Shown here: piece after piece, positions 1 to 8,531 of the stretch
Position numbering within the stretch: position 1 is the stretch's first letter
Layout of the letters: each line of letters begins with the position of its first letter
Origin: an uncultured Tenacibaculum sp.
Lineage (GTDB): Bacteria > Bacteroidota > Bacteroidia > Flavobacteriales > Flavobacteriaceae
Assembly (NCBI GenBank): GCA_947493285.1
Contig: CANLQH010000001.1
Coordinates: forward strand, 1-64,000
DNA: 64,000 bases
Reading direction: 5' to 3'
The notes under the pieces: model-generated
The model's input: only the letters and a program-made list of their open reading frames with translations
What the model was told of the DNA's origin: nothing
The model's database searches: none
Program-made: the position numbers and the translations under genes

Positions 1-3000
1 TTTACCTTAACAGATGAATGTGGAAATGATATAGAGAAGACTGCAACATTTACCATTATAGATACTACAGATCCAGTTATTAGCGCACAAGCTCAGGATA
101 TAGTAGTAGAATGTGATGGTTCTGGAAATAATAATGAAATACAAACTTGGTTAGATGCTAATGGTAATGCTCAAGCAAGTGATATTTGTGGAGATGTTAT
201 CTGGACTAATGATTATAATGGAGCTACTTCTGATTGTTCATCTCCAGTGTTGGTTACTTTTACAGCAACTGATGCATGTGGTAATAATGTTGCAACATCT
301 GCTACATATTCAATAAAAGATTCGGTAAAGCCTATAATTGCTGCTGAAGCAAAAAATGAAACAGTAGAATGTGATGGGAATGGAAATCTAACAGATTTAC
401 AAGATTGGTTAAGTTCAAATGGAGGAGCATCGGCTAGTGATGATTGTTCATCTATTACATGGACAAATAATTTTACTGAAATTTCTAACGGGTGTAATGA
501 AGTTAATGGATCTGCAATAGTTACTTTTAGAGCAACTGACGGTTGTGGTAATTTTGTTGAAACGACAGGGATTTTTACAATTGAAGACACTAAGGCACCA
601 GAGTTCGAAGGAGATTTACCAGCTCAGGAGATTGTAGCGAGTTGTGATGATATCCCAGCAATGGTTGATTTAACCGCAACCGATAATTGTGATAGTAATA
701 TAGAAGTAATCAAGAGCGAAGTAATCAGCGGAGATCAAGATGAGTGTGGCGTAGAGTACTTAATTACAAGAAAGTGGTCAGTATCCGATTGTGCCGGAAA
801 CACTACAGAGTATATCCAGTTAGTAACAGTACAAGATACAACAGCACCGGAGTTTGAAGGAGATTTACCAGCTCAGGAGATTGTAGCGAGTTGTGACGAT
901 ATACCAGCAATGGTTGATTTAACTGCAACTGACAATTGTGATAGTAATATAGAAGTAATCAAGAGCGAGGTAATTAGCGGAGATCAAGATGAATGTGGAG
1001 TAGAGTACTTAATCACAAGAAAATGGTCAGTATCGGATTGTGCAGGAAACACAACGGAATATATCCAATTAGTAACTGTGCAAGACACTAAGGCACCAGA
1101 GTTCGAAGGAGATTTACCAGCTCAGGAGATTGTAGCGAGTTGTGACGATATACCAGCAATGGTTGATTTAACAGCGACTGATAATTGTGATAGTAATATA
1201 GAAGTAATCAAGAGCGAGGTAATTAGCGGAGATCAAGATGAATGTGGAGTAGAGTACTTAATCACAAGAAAATGGTCAGTATCGGATTGTGCAGGAAACA
1301 CAACGGAATATATCCAATTAGTAACTGTGCAAGACACTAAGGCACCAGAGTTTGAGGGAGATTTACCAGCACAGGAGATTGTAGCAAGTTGTGATGATAT
1401 CCCAGCGATGGTTGACTTAACAGCGACAGATAATTGTGATAGTAACTTAGAAGTAATCAAGAGCGAGGTAATTAGCGGAGATCAAGATGAATGTGGAGTA
1501 GAGTACTTAATCACAAGAAAGTGGTCAGTATCAGACTGTGCAGGAAACACAACGGAGTATATCCAATTAGTAACTGTGCAAGATACAACAGCACCGGAGT
1601 TTGAAGGAGATTTACCAGCTCAGGAGATTGTAGCAAGTTGTGATGATATACCAGAAGCAATGGTATTAACAGCGACTGACAATTGTGATAGTAACATAGA
1701 AGTAATCAAGAGCGAAGTAATTAGTGGAGATCAAGATGAATGTGGTGTAGAGTACTTAATCACAAGAAAGTGGTCAGTATCAGACTGTGCAGGAAACACT
1801 ACAGAATATATCCAATTAGTAACTGTACAAGACACGGCAGCACCGCAATTTGTAGAGGATTTACCAGCAAATGTGACAGTAAGTTGTGATGATATCCCAG
1901 AAGCTGTGGTATTAACAGCGACTGATAATTGTAGTGCATCAACAGATTTAGTAGTTAATTACACAGAAGAGTTTGCGGGACAAGATGATGATTGTGCAAC
2001 GGTTTACACGATTACTAGAACTTGGTCAGTATCCGATTGTGCAGGCAATAATGTAAGTCATACACAAACCATTACTGTAGAAGATAATGTAGCTCCAGAG
2101 TTAGTAGGGGATTTACCAGAGAATGTTACGGTAAGTTGTGATGATATACCAGAAGCAGTAGTACTAACAGCGACTGATAATTGTACATCATCAGGAGACC
2201 TAGTAGTTAATTATACAGAAGAGTTTGCAGGGCAAGATGATGATTGTGCAACGGTTTACACGATTACTAGAACTTGGGAAGTATCCGATTGTGCAGGCAA
2301 TAATGTAAGTCATACACAAACCATTACTGTAGAAGATAATGTAGCTCCAGAGTTGGTAGGAGATTTACCAGAAAATGCGACAGTAAGTTGTGATTCGATT
2401 CCAGAAGCAGTAGTATTAACAGCGACTGATAATTGTACATCATCAGGAGACTTGGTAGTTAATTACACAGAAGAGTTATCAGGACAAGATGAAGGATGTG
2501 CATCAGAGTATACAATTACCAGAACTTGGGAAGTATCAGACTGTGCTGGTAATAGTGTAAGTCATACACAAACAATTACTGTAGAGGATAACGAAGCACC
2601 AGAATTAGTTTCTTCTTTAGAAGATATTAATGTAGAGTGTGATTCAGTTCCAGAAGTTCCAACATTAGAGTTTGTTGATAATTGTTCAGAGAATGTAACT
2701 CAAACGAACTTTGAAGAGGAGAGTACATTTGATGGAACCGATAGTGATTATCAAATTATAAGAACTTGGACAGTAAGTGATGATTGTGGTAATACCGCCG
2801 ATTTTGTTCAAACAATTAATGTTACGGTAAAAACAGCAGTTACAACAATTGCAGATTCGAAATGTACAGATGACGGTACCATAGATTTAAACGATTATAT
2901 AGCAGATGGATTAAGTACTGAAGGAACATGGGAAGTAACAACAGGAGATGTATCATTATCTAGCGATGCTACTTTCGATCCATTAGATTTAACACTGGGA

Positions 3001-3396
3001 GATTATGTATTTACGTATACAGTTTCTAGCGAAGGATGTTTATCATCAATAGCAGTAACAATTAATATTCATGACGATTGTATTGTATTACCATGTGGTC
3101 AAGAAGATGTAAGAATATCAAAAGCAGTAACACCAAACGGAGATTCATGGAATGAGTTTTTCGAAGTAACCGGAGTAGAATCATGTGGATTCATCACCAA
3201 TGTTAAAATATTTAACCGTTGGGGAGCAAGAGTATATGAATCAGACAATTATGCGAATAATTGGAACGGAGTATCAGAAGGAACCACTTTTGGTAGCGCA
3301 AAAAGGTTACCAGCGGGAACTTATTATTACATCGTAGTATTAGAAAACAGTGGTTTAAAACCATTTACAGGAGCAATTTATTTAGGAACCAAATAA
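1..3396 (+). CDS. T9SS-exported giant repeat adhesin (SprB-like), 5' partial
   Basis: The frame is open from base 1 with no start, so the N-terminus lies upstream; 1131 residues are visible. Most of it is tandem cysteine-bearing beta-sandwich modules of HYR/SprB-repeat type, each with the recurring pattern SCDDIP...ATDNC...SDCAGN. The first two visible modules are divergent and are followed by nine more regular copies. The last ~90 residues (RISKAVTPNGDSWNEFFEV ... VKIFNRWGARVYES ... GTYYYIVVLE) are a type B T9SS sorting domain (gliding-motility-associated C-terminal domain), which directs export by the type IX system and surface attachment. A PorP/SprF gene follows 9 bases later, the classic arrangement for SprB-type adhesins. 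Inferred role: cell-surface adhesin in gliding or attachment. Family call is strong; the ligand is unknown. Confidence 0.9.
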   Translation, partial: FTLTDECGNDIEKTATFTIIDTTDPVISAQAQDIVVECDGSGNNNEIQTWLDANGNAQASDICGDVIWTNDYNGATSDCSSPVLVTFTATDACGNNVATSATYSIKDSVKPIIAAEAKNETVECDGNGNLTDLQDWLSSNGGASASDDCSSITWTNNFTEISNGCNEVNGSAIVTFRATDGCGNFVETTGIFTIEDTKAPEFEGDLPAQEIVASCDDIPAMVDLTATDNCDSNIEVIKSEVISGDQDECGVEYLITRKWSVSDCAGNTTEYIQLVTVQDTTAPEFEGDLPAQEIVASCDDIPAMVDLTATDNCDSNIEVIKSEVISGDQDECGVEYLITRKWSVSDCAGNTTEYIQLVTVQDTKAPEFEGDLPAQEIVASCDDIPAMVDLTATDNCDSNIEVIKSEVISGDQDECGVEYLITRKWSVSDCAGNTTEYIQLVTVQDTKAPEFEGDLPAQEIVASCDDIPAMVDLTATDNCDSNLEVIKSEVISGDQDECGVEYLITRKWSVSDCAGNTTEYIQLVTVQDTTAPEFEGDLPAQEIVASCDDIPEAMVLTATDNCDSNIEVIKSEVISGDQDECGVEYLITRKWSVSDCAGNTTEYIQLVTVQDTAAPQFVEDLPANVTVSCDDIPEAVVLTATDNCSASTDLVVNYTEEFAGQDDDCATVYTITRTWSVSDCAGNNVSHTQTITVEDNVAPELVGDLPENVTVSCDDIPEAVVLTATDNCTSSGDLVVNYTEEFAGQDDDCATVYTITRTWEVSDCAGNNVSHTQTITVEDNVAPELVGDLPENATVSCDSIPEAVVLTATDNCTSSGDLVVNYTEELSGQDEGCASEYTITRTWEVSDCAGNSVSHTQTITVEDNEAPELVSSLEDINVECDSVPEVPTLEFVDNCSENVTQTNFEEESTFDGTDSDYQIIRTWTVSDDCGNTADFVQTINVTVKTAVTTIADSKCTDDGTIDLNDYIADGLSTEGTWEVTTGDVSLSSDATFDPLDLTLGDYVFTYTVSSEGCLSSIAVTINIHDDCIVLPCGQEDVRISKAVTPNGDSWNEFFEVTGVESCGFITNVKIFNRWGARVYESDNYANNWNGVSEGTTFGSAKRLPAGTYYYIVVLENSGLKPFTGAIYLGTK
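595..2835 (+). repeat. Nine tandem adhesin repeats (five of 249 bp, three of 252 bp, one ~240 bp)
   Basis: Units begin at the Ala-Pro-Glu/Gln codons at 595, 844, 1093, 1342, 1591, 1840, 2092, 2344 and 2596. The first five are 83 codons each and nearly identical; the next three are 84 codons and form a second subfamily; the last is divergent. Copies two and three match base for base over roughly 150 bp (about 951-1110 versus 1200-1359), which suggests recent duplication or gene conversion. The array is wholly inside the adhesin reading frame. Confidence 0.93.
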
Positions 3397-3405
3397 TGTA
3401 ACGCT

Positions 3406-4347
3406 ATGAAGCACAATTACAAACTATATACAGTTTTAGTATTATTAATTACTACAGTATTTAATGTAGAGGGGCAGCAATTACCTCAATTTACTCAATA
3501 CATGTACAATACGATATCGATAAATCCGGCGTATGCAGGAAGTAGACAAGTATTTAGTGCAGTAGGACTTCATAGAAGTCAATGGGCAGGAATAGATAGG
3601 GGACCAGAAACCCAAACACTTTCTGTACATGCACCATTACGAAACGATAAAATTGGAGTAGGATTATCATTCATTAATGACAAGTTAGGATATGAGAAGT
3701 TTACTTACTTGTATGGAGATTTTTCATATACGATTCAGTTAAATGATGAGATAAAATTAGCTTTTGGATTAAAAGCAGGATTTACACAATATAATTTAGA
3801 TGATGATTTAATTGCAGCAGAGGCTTCAGACCCTGGAGTCTCAGGTGTAAGAAACCGATGGGAGCCTAATATTGGTAGTGGAGTCTTTATGCATACAGAT
3901 AGATGGTATGTAGGTTTCTCGGCACCGAGATTATTAAACATAGACCATAATGATTTAACCATTGGCGGAGTAGATTACGGAATTATTGATCGAGTAAGTT
4001 ATTATTTAACCGGAGGGTATGTTTTTGATGTAAGCGATAATGTTAAATTCAAACCAGCTACCTTAATTAAAGCAACAAGAGGAGCTCCTTTATCATATGA
4101 TATAACTGCTAATTTTTTATTCAATGAAAAGTTTTGGTTAGGAGGTTCTTACAGGTTTAATGAGTTTACCGGAGCCTTAGGTGCTTTAGTTGATTTTCAA
4201 GTAACAAAGCAGTTTAGAGTAGGATATGCATATGAATATCCATTATCAGATATCAATCAATTCTCAAGTGGTACTCACGAAGTATTATTAATGTTTGAAT
4301 TGAATAAACCGAAGTCGTATAGAGCAAAGTCCCCTAGATATTTTTAA
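3406..4347 (+). CDS. PorP/SprF family T9SS outer membrane protein
   Basis: 313 residues with a signal peptide (hydrophobic stretch ending near VEGQ, residue 24) followed by the family signature PQFTQYMYNTISINPAYAGSR, then beta-strand-rich sequence expected of an outer-membrane barrel, ending with a strand-like LLMFELNK segment. PorP/SprF proteins are outer-membrane partners needed to export or anchor specific T9SS substrates carrying type B sorting domains. The gene starts 9 bases after such an adhesin and is 10 bases before an OmpA-family gene, so the three very likely form one transcript. Inferred role: dedicated surface-attachment partner of the upstream adhesin. Family is confident; calling it sprF itself would go too far because several paralogues exist per genome. 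Confidence 0.93.
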   Translation: MKHNYKLYTVLVLLITTVFNVEGQQLPQFTQYMYNTISINPAYAGSRQVFSAVGLHRSQWAGIDRGPETQTLSVHAPLRNDKIGVGLSFINDKLGYEKFTYLYGDFSYTIQLNDEIKLAFGLKAGFTQYNLDDDLIAAEASDPGVSGVRNRWEPNIGSGVFMHTDRWYVGFSAPRLLNIDHNDLTIGGVDYGIIDRVSYYLTGGYVFDVSDNVKFKPATLIKATRGAPLSYDITANFLFNEKFWLGGSYRFNEFTGALGALVDFQVTKQFRVGYAYEYPLSDINQFSSGTHEVLLMFELNKPKSYRAKSPRYF

Positions 4348-4357
4348 AGAAATAGAT

Positions 4358-6253
4358 ATGAAGACAAGAATAACATTTTTAGTATTACTTTTTTTATCAC
4401 TTAGTATTTTTTCACAAAGAAAACTTGCGGATAAATTCTATAAGGAGTATGCGTATATAAAAGCGGCTGAGTTTTACCAAAAAGCAATAAAGATAGAAGG
4501 AGATAACGGAGTAGATTTATTTGCAAAGTTAGCAGACTGTTATTACAACAACTCTAACTCAGAAAAAGCAGTTTACTGGTATACTTTAGCCGATCATAGA
4601 AAGGTAGGTTTAGATAACGAGCGTATATACAGATTAGCACAATCGTTAAGAAGTGTAGGTGAGTATGAGAAAGCAGAAAAATGGCTAGAAAAACTACCAG
4701 ATGCAGATTTAAAAGCAAGAAATGTAGATTATGCTAAGTTAAAAGAGCTCAATAGAGATTCTATAAGAATTGCGAATTTAAATATCAACACAGAGAACTC
4801 AGACTTTGGACCATACGTGCATAACGGAAAGTTCTATTTCGCATCAGCAAAAAATAAGAATGGAGAAGTTTATGAATGGAACCATGAACCATATTTAGAT
4901 TTATATCAAGCAAAGATTAAAGAAGACGGTACAGAGAAATCAATAGAAGATATTGTTCCAGTAATCTCTACAAAAGTAAATACAGGATTTCATGAATCAA
5001 GTATAGCCATTACGAAAGATGGTAAAACAATGTACTTTACAAGAAATAACCTAGATGATAAAAATAAATTAGACCATAATAAAGAAGGAACCGCACATTT
5101 AAAAATATTTAAGGCTACATTTTTAGAAAATGGTACATGGAATGATTTAGAAGAACTACCATTTAACAGCGAATTATATTCCAATGGACATCCAGCGTTA
5201 AGTCCAGACGAAAAGACATTATACTTTGTATCAGACAGACCCGATGGATTTGGACAGACAGATATATACAAAGTAGCAATATTAGAAGATGGATCTTATG
5301 GTACTCCAAAAAACTTAGGAGCCAATATCAATACAAAAGGAAAAGAAATGTTTCCGTTTATAGCGAATGACAATGCCTTATATTTTTCTTCAGACGGATA
5401 TCAAAACTTAGGGCTATTAGATATTTATAAATCAAATATATTAAATGATGCTTCTTCATCAGAAGTAAAAAATATAGGAGCTCCTTTTAATAGTGGTTAT
5501 GACGATTTTGCTTTCTTTATAAATAACGACAATAAAACAGGGTACTTTTCTTCTAACAGACCAGAAGGTAAAGGGCGTGATGATATTTATAGTTTTAGTA
5601 CCCATGAATGTTTACAATATATTACGGGTAAAACTTTTGACAAACGGACCCAAGAACCATTAGCAGAAACCTTAGTAGAATTAATCAATGTAAACGGAAA
5701 AGTTATCGAAAGGTTTGTAACAGCAGAAGATGCTATTTATAGATTTGAAAGAAAATGTAAGAAGAACAAGTATACTTTACGAGGCACAAAGTTAGATTAT
5801 AAAGATGATTTAGGAAGTGTAGAAACCACAGAAGAGCGAGATGCAGAAATAAAACAAGATTTGTATCTAACACCATTAATTGTAGGAAAAGAGATTGTAA
5901 TTAATCCAATATTCTTTGATTTTAACAAGTGGAATATCCGACCAGATGCAGCTTATGAATTAGAATTTGTTGTAAAGGTGTTAAAAAATCACCCAAAGAT
6001 GATTATTAAGATAGAGGCACATACCGATAGTAGGGGTACAGCTAGGTATAATGAAAGATTATCAGACCGAAGAGCAAAATCAACTAGAGATTATATTTTG
6101 TCAAGAGGATTAGATGCCTCAAGAATACAAAGTGCGATAGGATATGGAGAAAAGCAGTTGGTTAATAAGTGTAAAGATAGAGTGAAATGTACCGAGGAGG
6201 AGCATCAAGAAAACAGGCGTTCTAAGTTTATCATACTAAACGATTATAAATAA
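4358..6253 (+). CDS. OmpA family protein with TPR and PD40 propeller domains (PorE-like)
   Basis: 631 residues. Domains in order: signal peptide (ending near FSQR, residue 20), TPR-like helices (about 25-130; AAEFYQKAIKIEG, NSEKAVYWYTLAD), WD40-like PD40 propeller blades (about 150-420; GHPALSPDEKTLYFVSDRP, repeated YFSS/YFSSNRP), a short carboxypeptidase-regulatory-like segment (about 425-500), and a C-terminal OmpA domain (about 515-625) with the peptidoglycan-binding pattern IKIEAHTDSRGTARYNERLSDRRA. This is the architecture of the PorE-type component that links the T9SS or its adhesins to peptidoglycan. It closes the adhesin-SprF-OmpA operon and is followed by a terminator. Inferred role: periplasmic anchor for the adhesin export machinery. 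Confidence 0.9.
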   Translation: MKTRITFLVLLFLSLSIFSQRKLADKFYKEYAYIKAAEFYQKAIKIEGDNGVDLFAKLADCYYNNSNSEKAVYWYTLADHRKVGLDNERIYRLAQSLRSVGEYEKAEKWLEKLPDADLKARNVDYAKLKELNRDSIRIANLNINTENSDFGPYVHNGKFYFASAKNKNGEVYEWNHEPYLDLYQAKIKEDGTEKSIEDIVPVISTKVNTGFHESSIAITKDGKTMYFTRNNLDDKNKLDHNKEGTAHLKIFKATFLENGTWNDLEELPFNSELYSNGHPALSPDEKTLYFVSDRPDGFGQTDIYKVAILEDGSYGTPKNLGANINTKGKEMFPFIANDNALYFSSDGYQNLGLLDIYKSNILNDASSSEVKNIGAPFNSGYDDFAFFINNDNKTGYFSSNRPEGKGRDDIYSFSTHECLQYITGKTFDKRTQEPLAETLVELINVNGKVIERFVTAEDAIYRFERKCKKNKYTLRGTKLDYKDDLGSVETTEERDAEIKQDLYLTPLIVGKEIVINPIFFDFNKWNIRPDAAYELEFVVKVLKNHPKMIIKIEAHTDSRGTARYNERLSDRRAKSTRDYILSRGLDASRIQSAIGYGEKQLVNKCKDRVKCTEEEHQENRRSKFIILNDYK

Positions 6254-6282
6254 AATATTGTTTCCCGAATTTTAATTTTCCT

Positions 6283-6327
6283 AAACCCTAGCTTTATAAA
6301 ATAAGTTAGGGTTTTTCTTGTTTTTTT
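6283..6327 (+). terminator. Rho-independent terminator of the adhesin operon
   Basis: Arms AAACCCTAGCTT (6283-6294) and AAGTTAGGGTTT (6303-6314) pair fully except for one G-T wobble. The 8-base loop is followed by a T-rich tract to 6327. It lies 30 bases after the OmpA-family stop codon. Confidence 0.85.
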
Positions 6328-6346
6328 AGTCAAGTATGTAAGTTTT
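6318..6346 (+). promoter_or_regulatory. Possible Bacteroidota-type promoter for the lipoprotein at 6395
   Basis: TTG at 6318-6320 is followed after 18 bases by TAAGTTTT at 6339-6346, a 7/8 match to the TAnnTTTG element of the primary sigma factor of Bacteroidota. It partly overlaps the T-tract of the preceding terminator. Tentative. Confidence 0.35.
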
Positions 6347-6394
6347 TATTTATTGATCGACTCAATAAAAGTATAATCAAAAATTTATATAATT

Positions 6395-7276
6395 ATGAAA
6401 AGAGCATTTTTAAGTCTATTAGCTATTGCAGCAATTTCATTTACTTCTTGTAGTGATGATGATAATGTTGTAACAAGATCAAATCTAAACCTTGATATCA
6501 ATGGATTAGAAAATTTAGGAAATGATTATAAATATGAAGGTTGGATAATTGTAAACGGATCACCAGTTTCAACAGGAGTATTTACAGTTAACGATTCAGG
6601 TACATTATCACAAACATCTTTTCAGTTAGATAAAGTACAATTAGCAGCTGCGACTAAGTTTGTACTTTCAATTGAACCAACTAATGATACAGATCCTTCA
6701 CCAGCGAACACAAAAATATTAGCAGGTGATTTTTCAGGAAATTCAGCGAGTATATCATCAACAAGTATTGTTGGGAACTTCTCTGCAGCAGCAGGAAAAT
6801 ATATATTAGCAACGCCTACAGATGGTATGGCTAATAATGAGCGAAGTGGAGTTTGGTTTTTAGATAATTCATCAGGAAGTGCAGTAGCTGGGTTAACTTT
6901 ACCAACATTATCGGCAGGATGGAAGTATGAAGGATGGGCTGTAATTGATGGAACACCAGTAACTACAGGTACATTTACAGCTGTTGATTCGGCTGATGAT
7001 AATGCAGCAACTTCAATTTTTAAGGGGTCTGTAAACAACGGACCAGGATATCCAGGAGAAGATTTTATTCAAAATGCTCCAACTGGTTTAACTTTTCCAA
7101 CAGATTTAAGAGGTAGAACAATTGTAATCTCAGTAGAGCCAGACCCAGATAATAGTCCAAGTCCTTTTACATTAAAACCATTAGCACATCAAATACCAAT
7201 TGATGCAGTTGATCATTCTGTGCTTACAATGGGAGCAGGACCAGTAGCTACTATTTCAGGAACTGTAACGAGATAA
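6395..7276 (+). CDS. Lipoprotein with two copies of a YEGW domain
   Basis: 293 residues. A lipoprotein signal ends at FTSC-SDDD (Cys at about residue 20), a strong Bacteroidota outer-membrane or surface lipoprotein start. The mature part contains two related ~110-residue modules. The first begins DYKYEGWIIVNGSPVSTGVF (about residue 48) and the second WKYEGWAVIDGTPVTTGTF (about residue 176), each followed by a Ser/Thr/Ala-rich beta-type stretch and a VLSIEPTND- or VISVEPDPD-like segment. The pattern faintly resembles the extracellular C-terminal domain of anti-sigma-K-type proteins, but I do not claim that function. The gene is flanked by terminators on both sides, so it is probably monocistronic. 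Function unknown. Confidence 0.85.
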   Translation: MKRAFLSLLAIAAISFTSCSDDDNVVTRSNLNLDINGLENLGNDYKYEGWIIVNGSPVSTGVFTVNDSGTLSQTSFQLDKVQLAAATKFVLSIEPTNDTDPSPANTKILAGDFSGNSASISSTSIVGNFSAAAGKYILATPTDGMANNERSGVWFLDNSSGSAVAGLTLPTLSAGWKYEGWAVIDGTPVTTGTFTAVDSADDNAATSIFKGSVNNGPGYPGEDFIQNAPTGLTFPTDLRGRTIVISVEPDPDNSPSPFTLKPLAHQIPIDAVDHSVLTMGAGPVATISGTVTR

Positions 7277-7320
7277 ATTTTATATGAATTTTCTAATTCG
7301 TTTAGAAATTCAGATATTTG

Positions 7321-7348
7321 AACCGCCTAAAAAAAGGCGGTTTTTTTT
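7321..7348 (+). terminator. Rho-independent terminator abutting the next start codon
   Basis: Arms AACCGCC (7321-7327) and GGCGGTT (7336-7342), an A-rich loop, then eight T residues ending at 7348. The next base is the A of the ATG at 7349. Confidence 0.88.
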
Positions 7349-7816
7349 ATGAAATATAGACAACTTACTAAAGAACAATTTGAAGGATTACACGAAGAGT
7401 TTACTCGTTTTTTAGCTTCACAAAGTATTGATGCTAAAGAGTGGAAAGAGTTAAAAGAAGAAAAACCTCATGTAGCAGAGGAGGAGATGAATGTGTTTAG
7501 TGATGTAGTTTGGGATGATGTGCTTACCAAGACTTCTTATTTAGAACATTTTTCGAAAAAGGTGGTAAACTTATTTAAGTGCGATGAAAAAGAAATGCAT
7601 CGTATTGTAATTAATGTAGATAAAGAGATTGATTTATTAACTCAAGAAGGTTTTGAATGGTTAATGAAAAACCCGAATGATAAGAAAATTGAATTTTTTA
7701 CTGGGTCAAAAAAATACGCAGAAGAAAGAAATTCAGAAATATTTGACTTAATAGAAAAAGGAAGTGCCATTTCTAAAGGAGAAATATTCGAATATTTTAA
7801 TCGATTAACTTCTTAA
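7349..7816 (+). CDS. DUF6495-like hypothetical protein
   Basis: 155 residues, soluble and acidic, no signal peptide or membrane segment. The N-terminus MKYRQLTKEQFEGLHEEFTR matches what I recall of the flavobacterial DUF6495 family start (MKYxRLTKEQFExLHEEF), so the ATG directly after the terminator T-tract appears genuine; the next Met is about residue 49 and would remove the conserved start. The protein looks mostly helical (WKELKEEKPHVAEEEMNVFSDVVWDDVL). Function is unknown. The 3' end overlaps the convergent sirtuin gene by 20 bases. Because the start codon touches a terminator hairpin, expression may depend on read-through from the upstream lipoprotein gene or on a promoter inside it. 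Confidence 0.75.
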   Translation: MKYRQLTKEQFEGLHEEFTRFLASQSIDAKEWKELKEEKPHVAEEEMNVFSDVVWDDVLTKTSYLEHFSKKVVNLFKCDEKEMHRIVINVDKEIDLLTQEGFEWLMKNPNDKKIEFFTGSKKYAEERNSEIFDLIEKGSAISKGEIFEYFNRLTS

Positions 7817-8483
7817 GTAATTCATCGGTTCCTAAACTAGCAACGTCTTTAATAATTGTTAAATTGTTAAAGGCGTTTTTATTTACAGCAGGTTTTGGGT
7901 CTATAAAATAAATAGGCACGTTTTCAGAAATATAATCAATTAAACTAGCTGCTGGATATACTTGCATGGAAGTACCAATAATTACTAAAATATCTGCTCT
8001 CAATGTAATTTCAATAGCTTTTTCAAGCATAGGAACATCTTCACCAAACCATACAATATGTGGGCGTAATTGAGAATTCTGTTCGCAGGTATCTCCTATA
8101 ATAATATCAGACTTCCTATCGTAAACTAAATGCTCGTAAGCAGTGCTCCTAGCTTTTAATAGTTCCCCATGTAAGTGTAAGACGTTGGTACTACCAGCAC
8201 GTTCATGTAAATCATCCACATTCTGTGTAATAATAGCCACATCAAAATACTTCTCTAAATCAACAAGATTGGTATGTGCTTTATTCGGACTTACAGTAAG
8301 TAATTGTTTTCTACGTTGATTGTAAAAATCAAGGACTAATTCTGGATTTGAATGAAACCCTTGAGGAGAAGCTACTTCATAAATATCATGCCCTTCCCAT
8401 AAACCATCAGCATCTCTAAAAGTATTAATACCACTTTCTGCACTTATACCAGCGCCAGTTAAAACAACTAACTTCTTTTTCAT
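7797..8483 (-). CDS. SIR2 family NAD-dependent deacylase (class III type)
   Basis: 228 residues. NAD-binding motif VLTGAGISAESGI at about 8-20, TQNVDDLHERAG at about 86-97 and the catalytic His in LHLHGE near 105. The Tyr and Arg of DFYNQRR (Y54, R57) correspond to the Tyr-x-x-Arg pair that lets class III sirtuins such as SIRT5 and CobB remove succinyl or malonyl groups. The usual four zinc cysteines are absent: the stretch between LLKARST and LRPHIVWFGE has a single Cys, in GDTCEQ. Inferred role: NAD-dependent removal of acyl groups, possibly succinyl, from lysines in the cytoplasm. Convergent with the DUF6495-like gene, with 20 bases overlap. Confidence 0.9.
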   Translation of the reverse strand: MKKKLVVLTGAGISAESGINTFRDADGLWEGHDIYEVASPQGFHSNPELVLDFYNQRRKQLLTVSPNKAHTNLVDLEKYFDVAIITQNVDDLHERAGSTNVLHLHGELLKARSTAYEHLVYDRKSDIIIGDTCEQNSQLRPHIVWFGEDVPMLEKAIEITLRADILVIIGTSMQVYPAASLIDYISENVPIYFIDPKPAVNKNAFNNLTIIKDVASLGTDELLKKLID

Positions 8484-8519
8484 ATCTAAATAATAAAGCT
8501 TAAAAATAGTAAATTTTAG

Positions 8520-8527
8520 TATGTTTG
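8520..8527 (+). promoter_or_regulatory. TAnnTTTG promoter element (TATGTTTG) for trmH
   Basis: Exact TAnnTTTG match only 4 bases before the ATG at 8532. Transcription would start at or next to the initiation codon, implying a leaderless or nearly leaderless mRNA. No TTTG is seen at the expected -33 distance. Confidence 0.5.
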
Positions 8528-8531
8528 CTAT

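Noticed and set aside
213..590. Long open frame opposite the adhesin gene
   Set aside because: Antisense shadow of a strongly coding repeat region; no promoter or recognisable protein pattern.
595..2835. Regularly spaced direct repeats that could suggest a CRISPR-like or satellite array
   Set aside because: The period is a whole number of codons and the units encode continuous protein in one open frame; they are adhesin modules.
6622..7038. 138-codon frame opposite the lipoprotein at 6395
   Set aside because: Shadow frame of a confident gene with low-complexity composition and no family resemblance.
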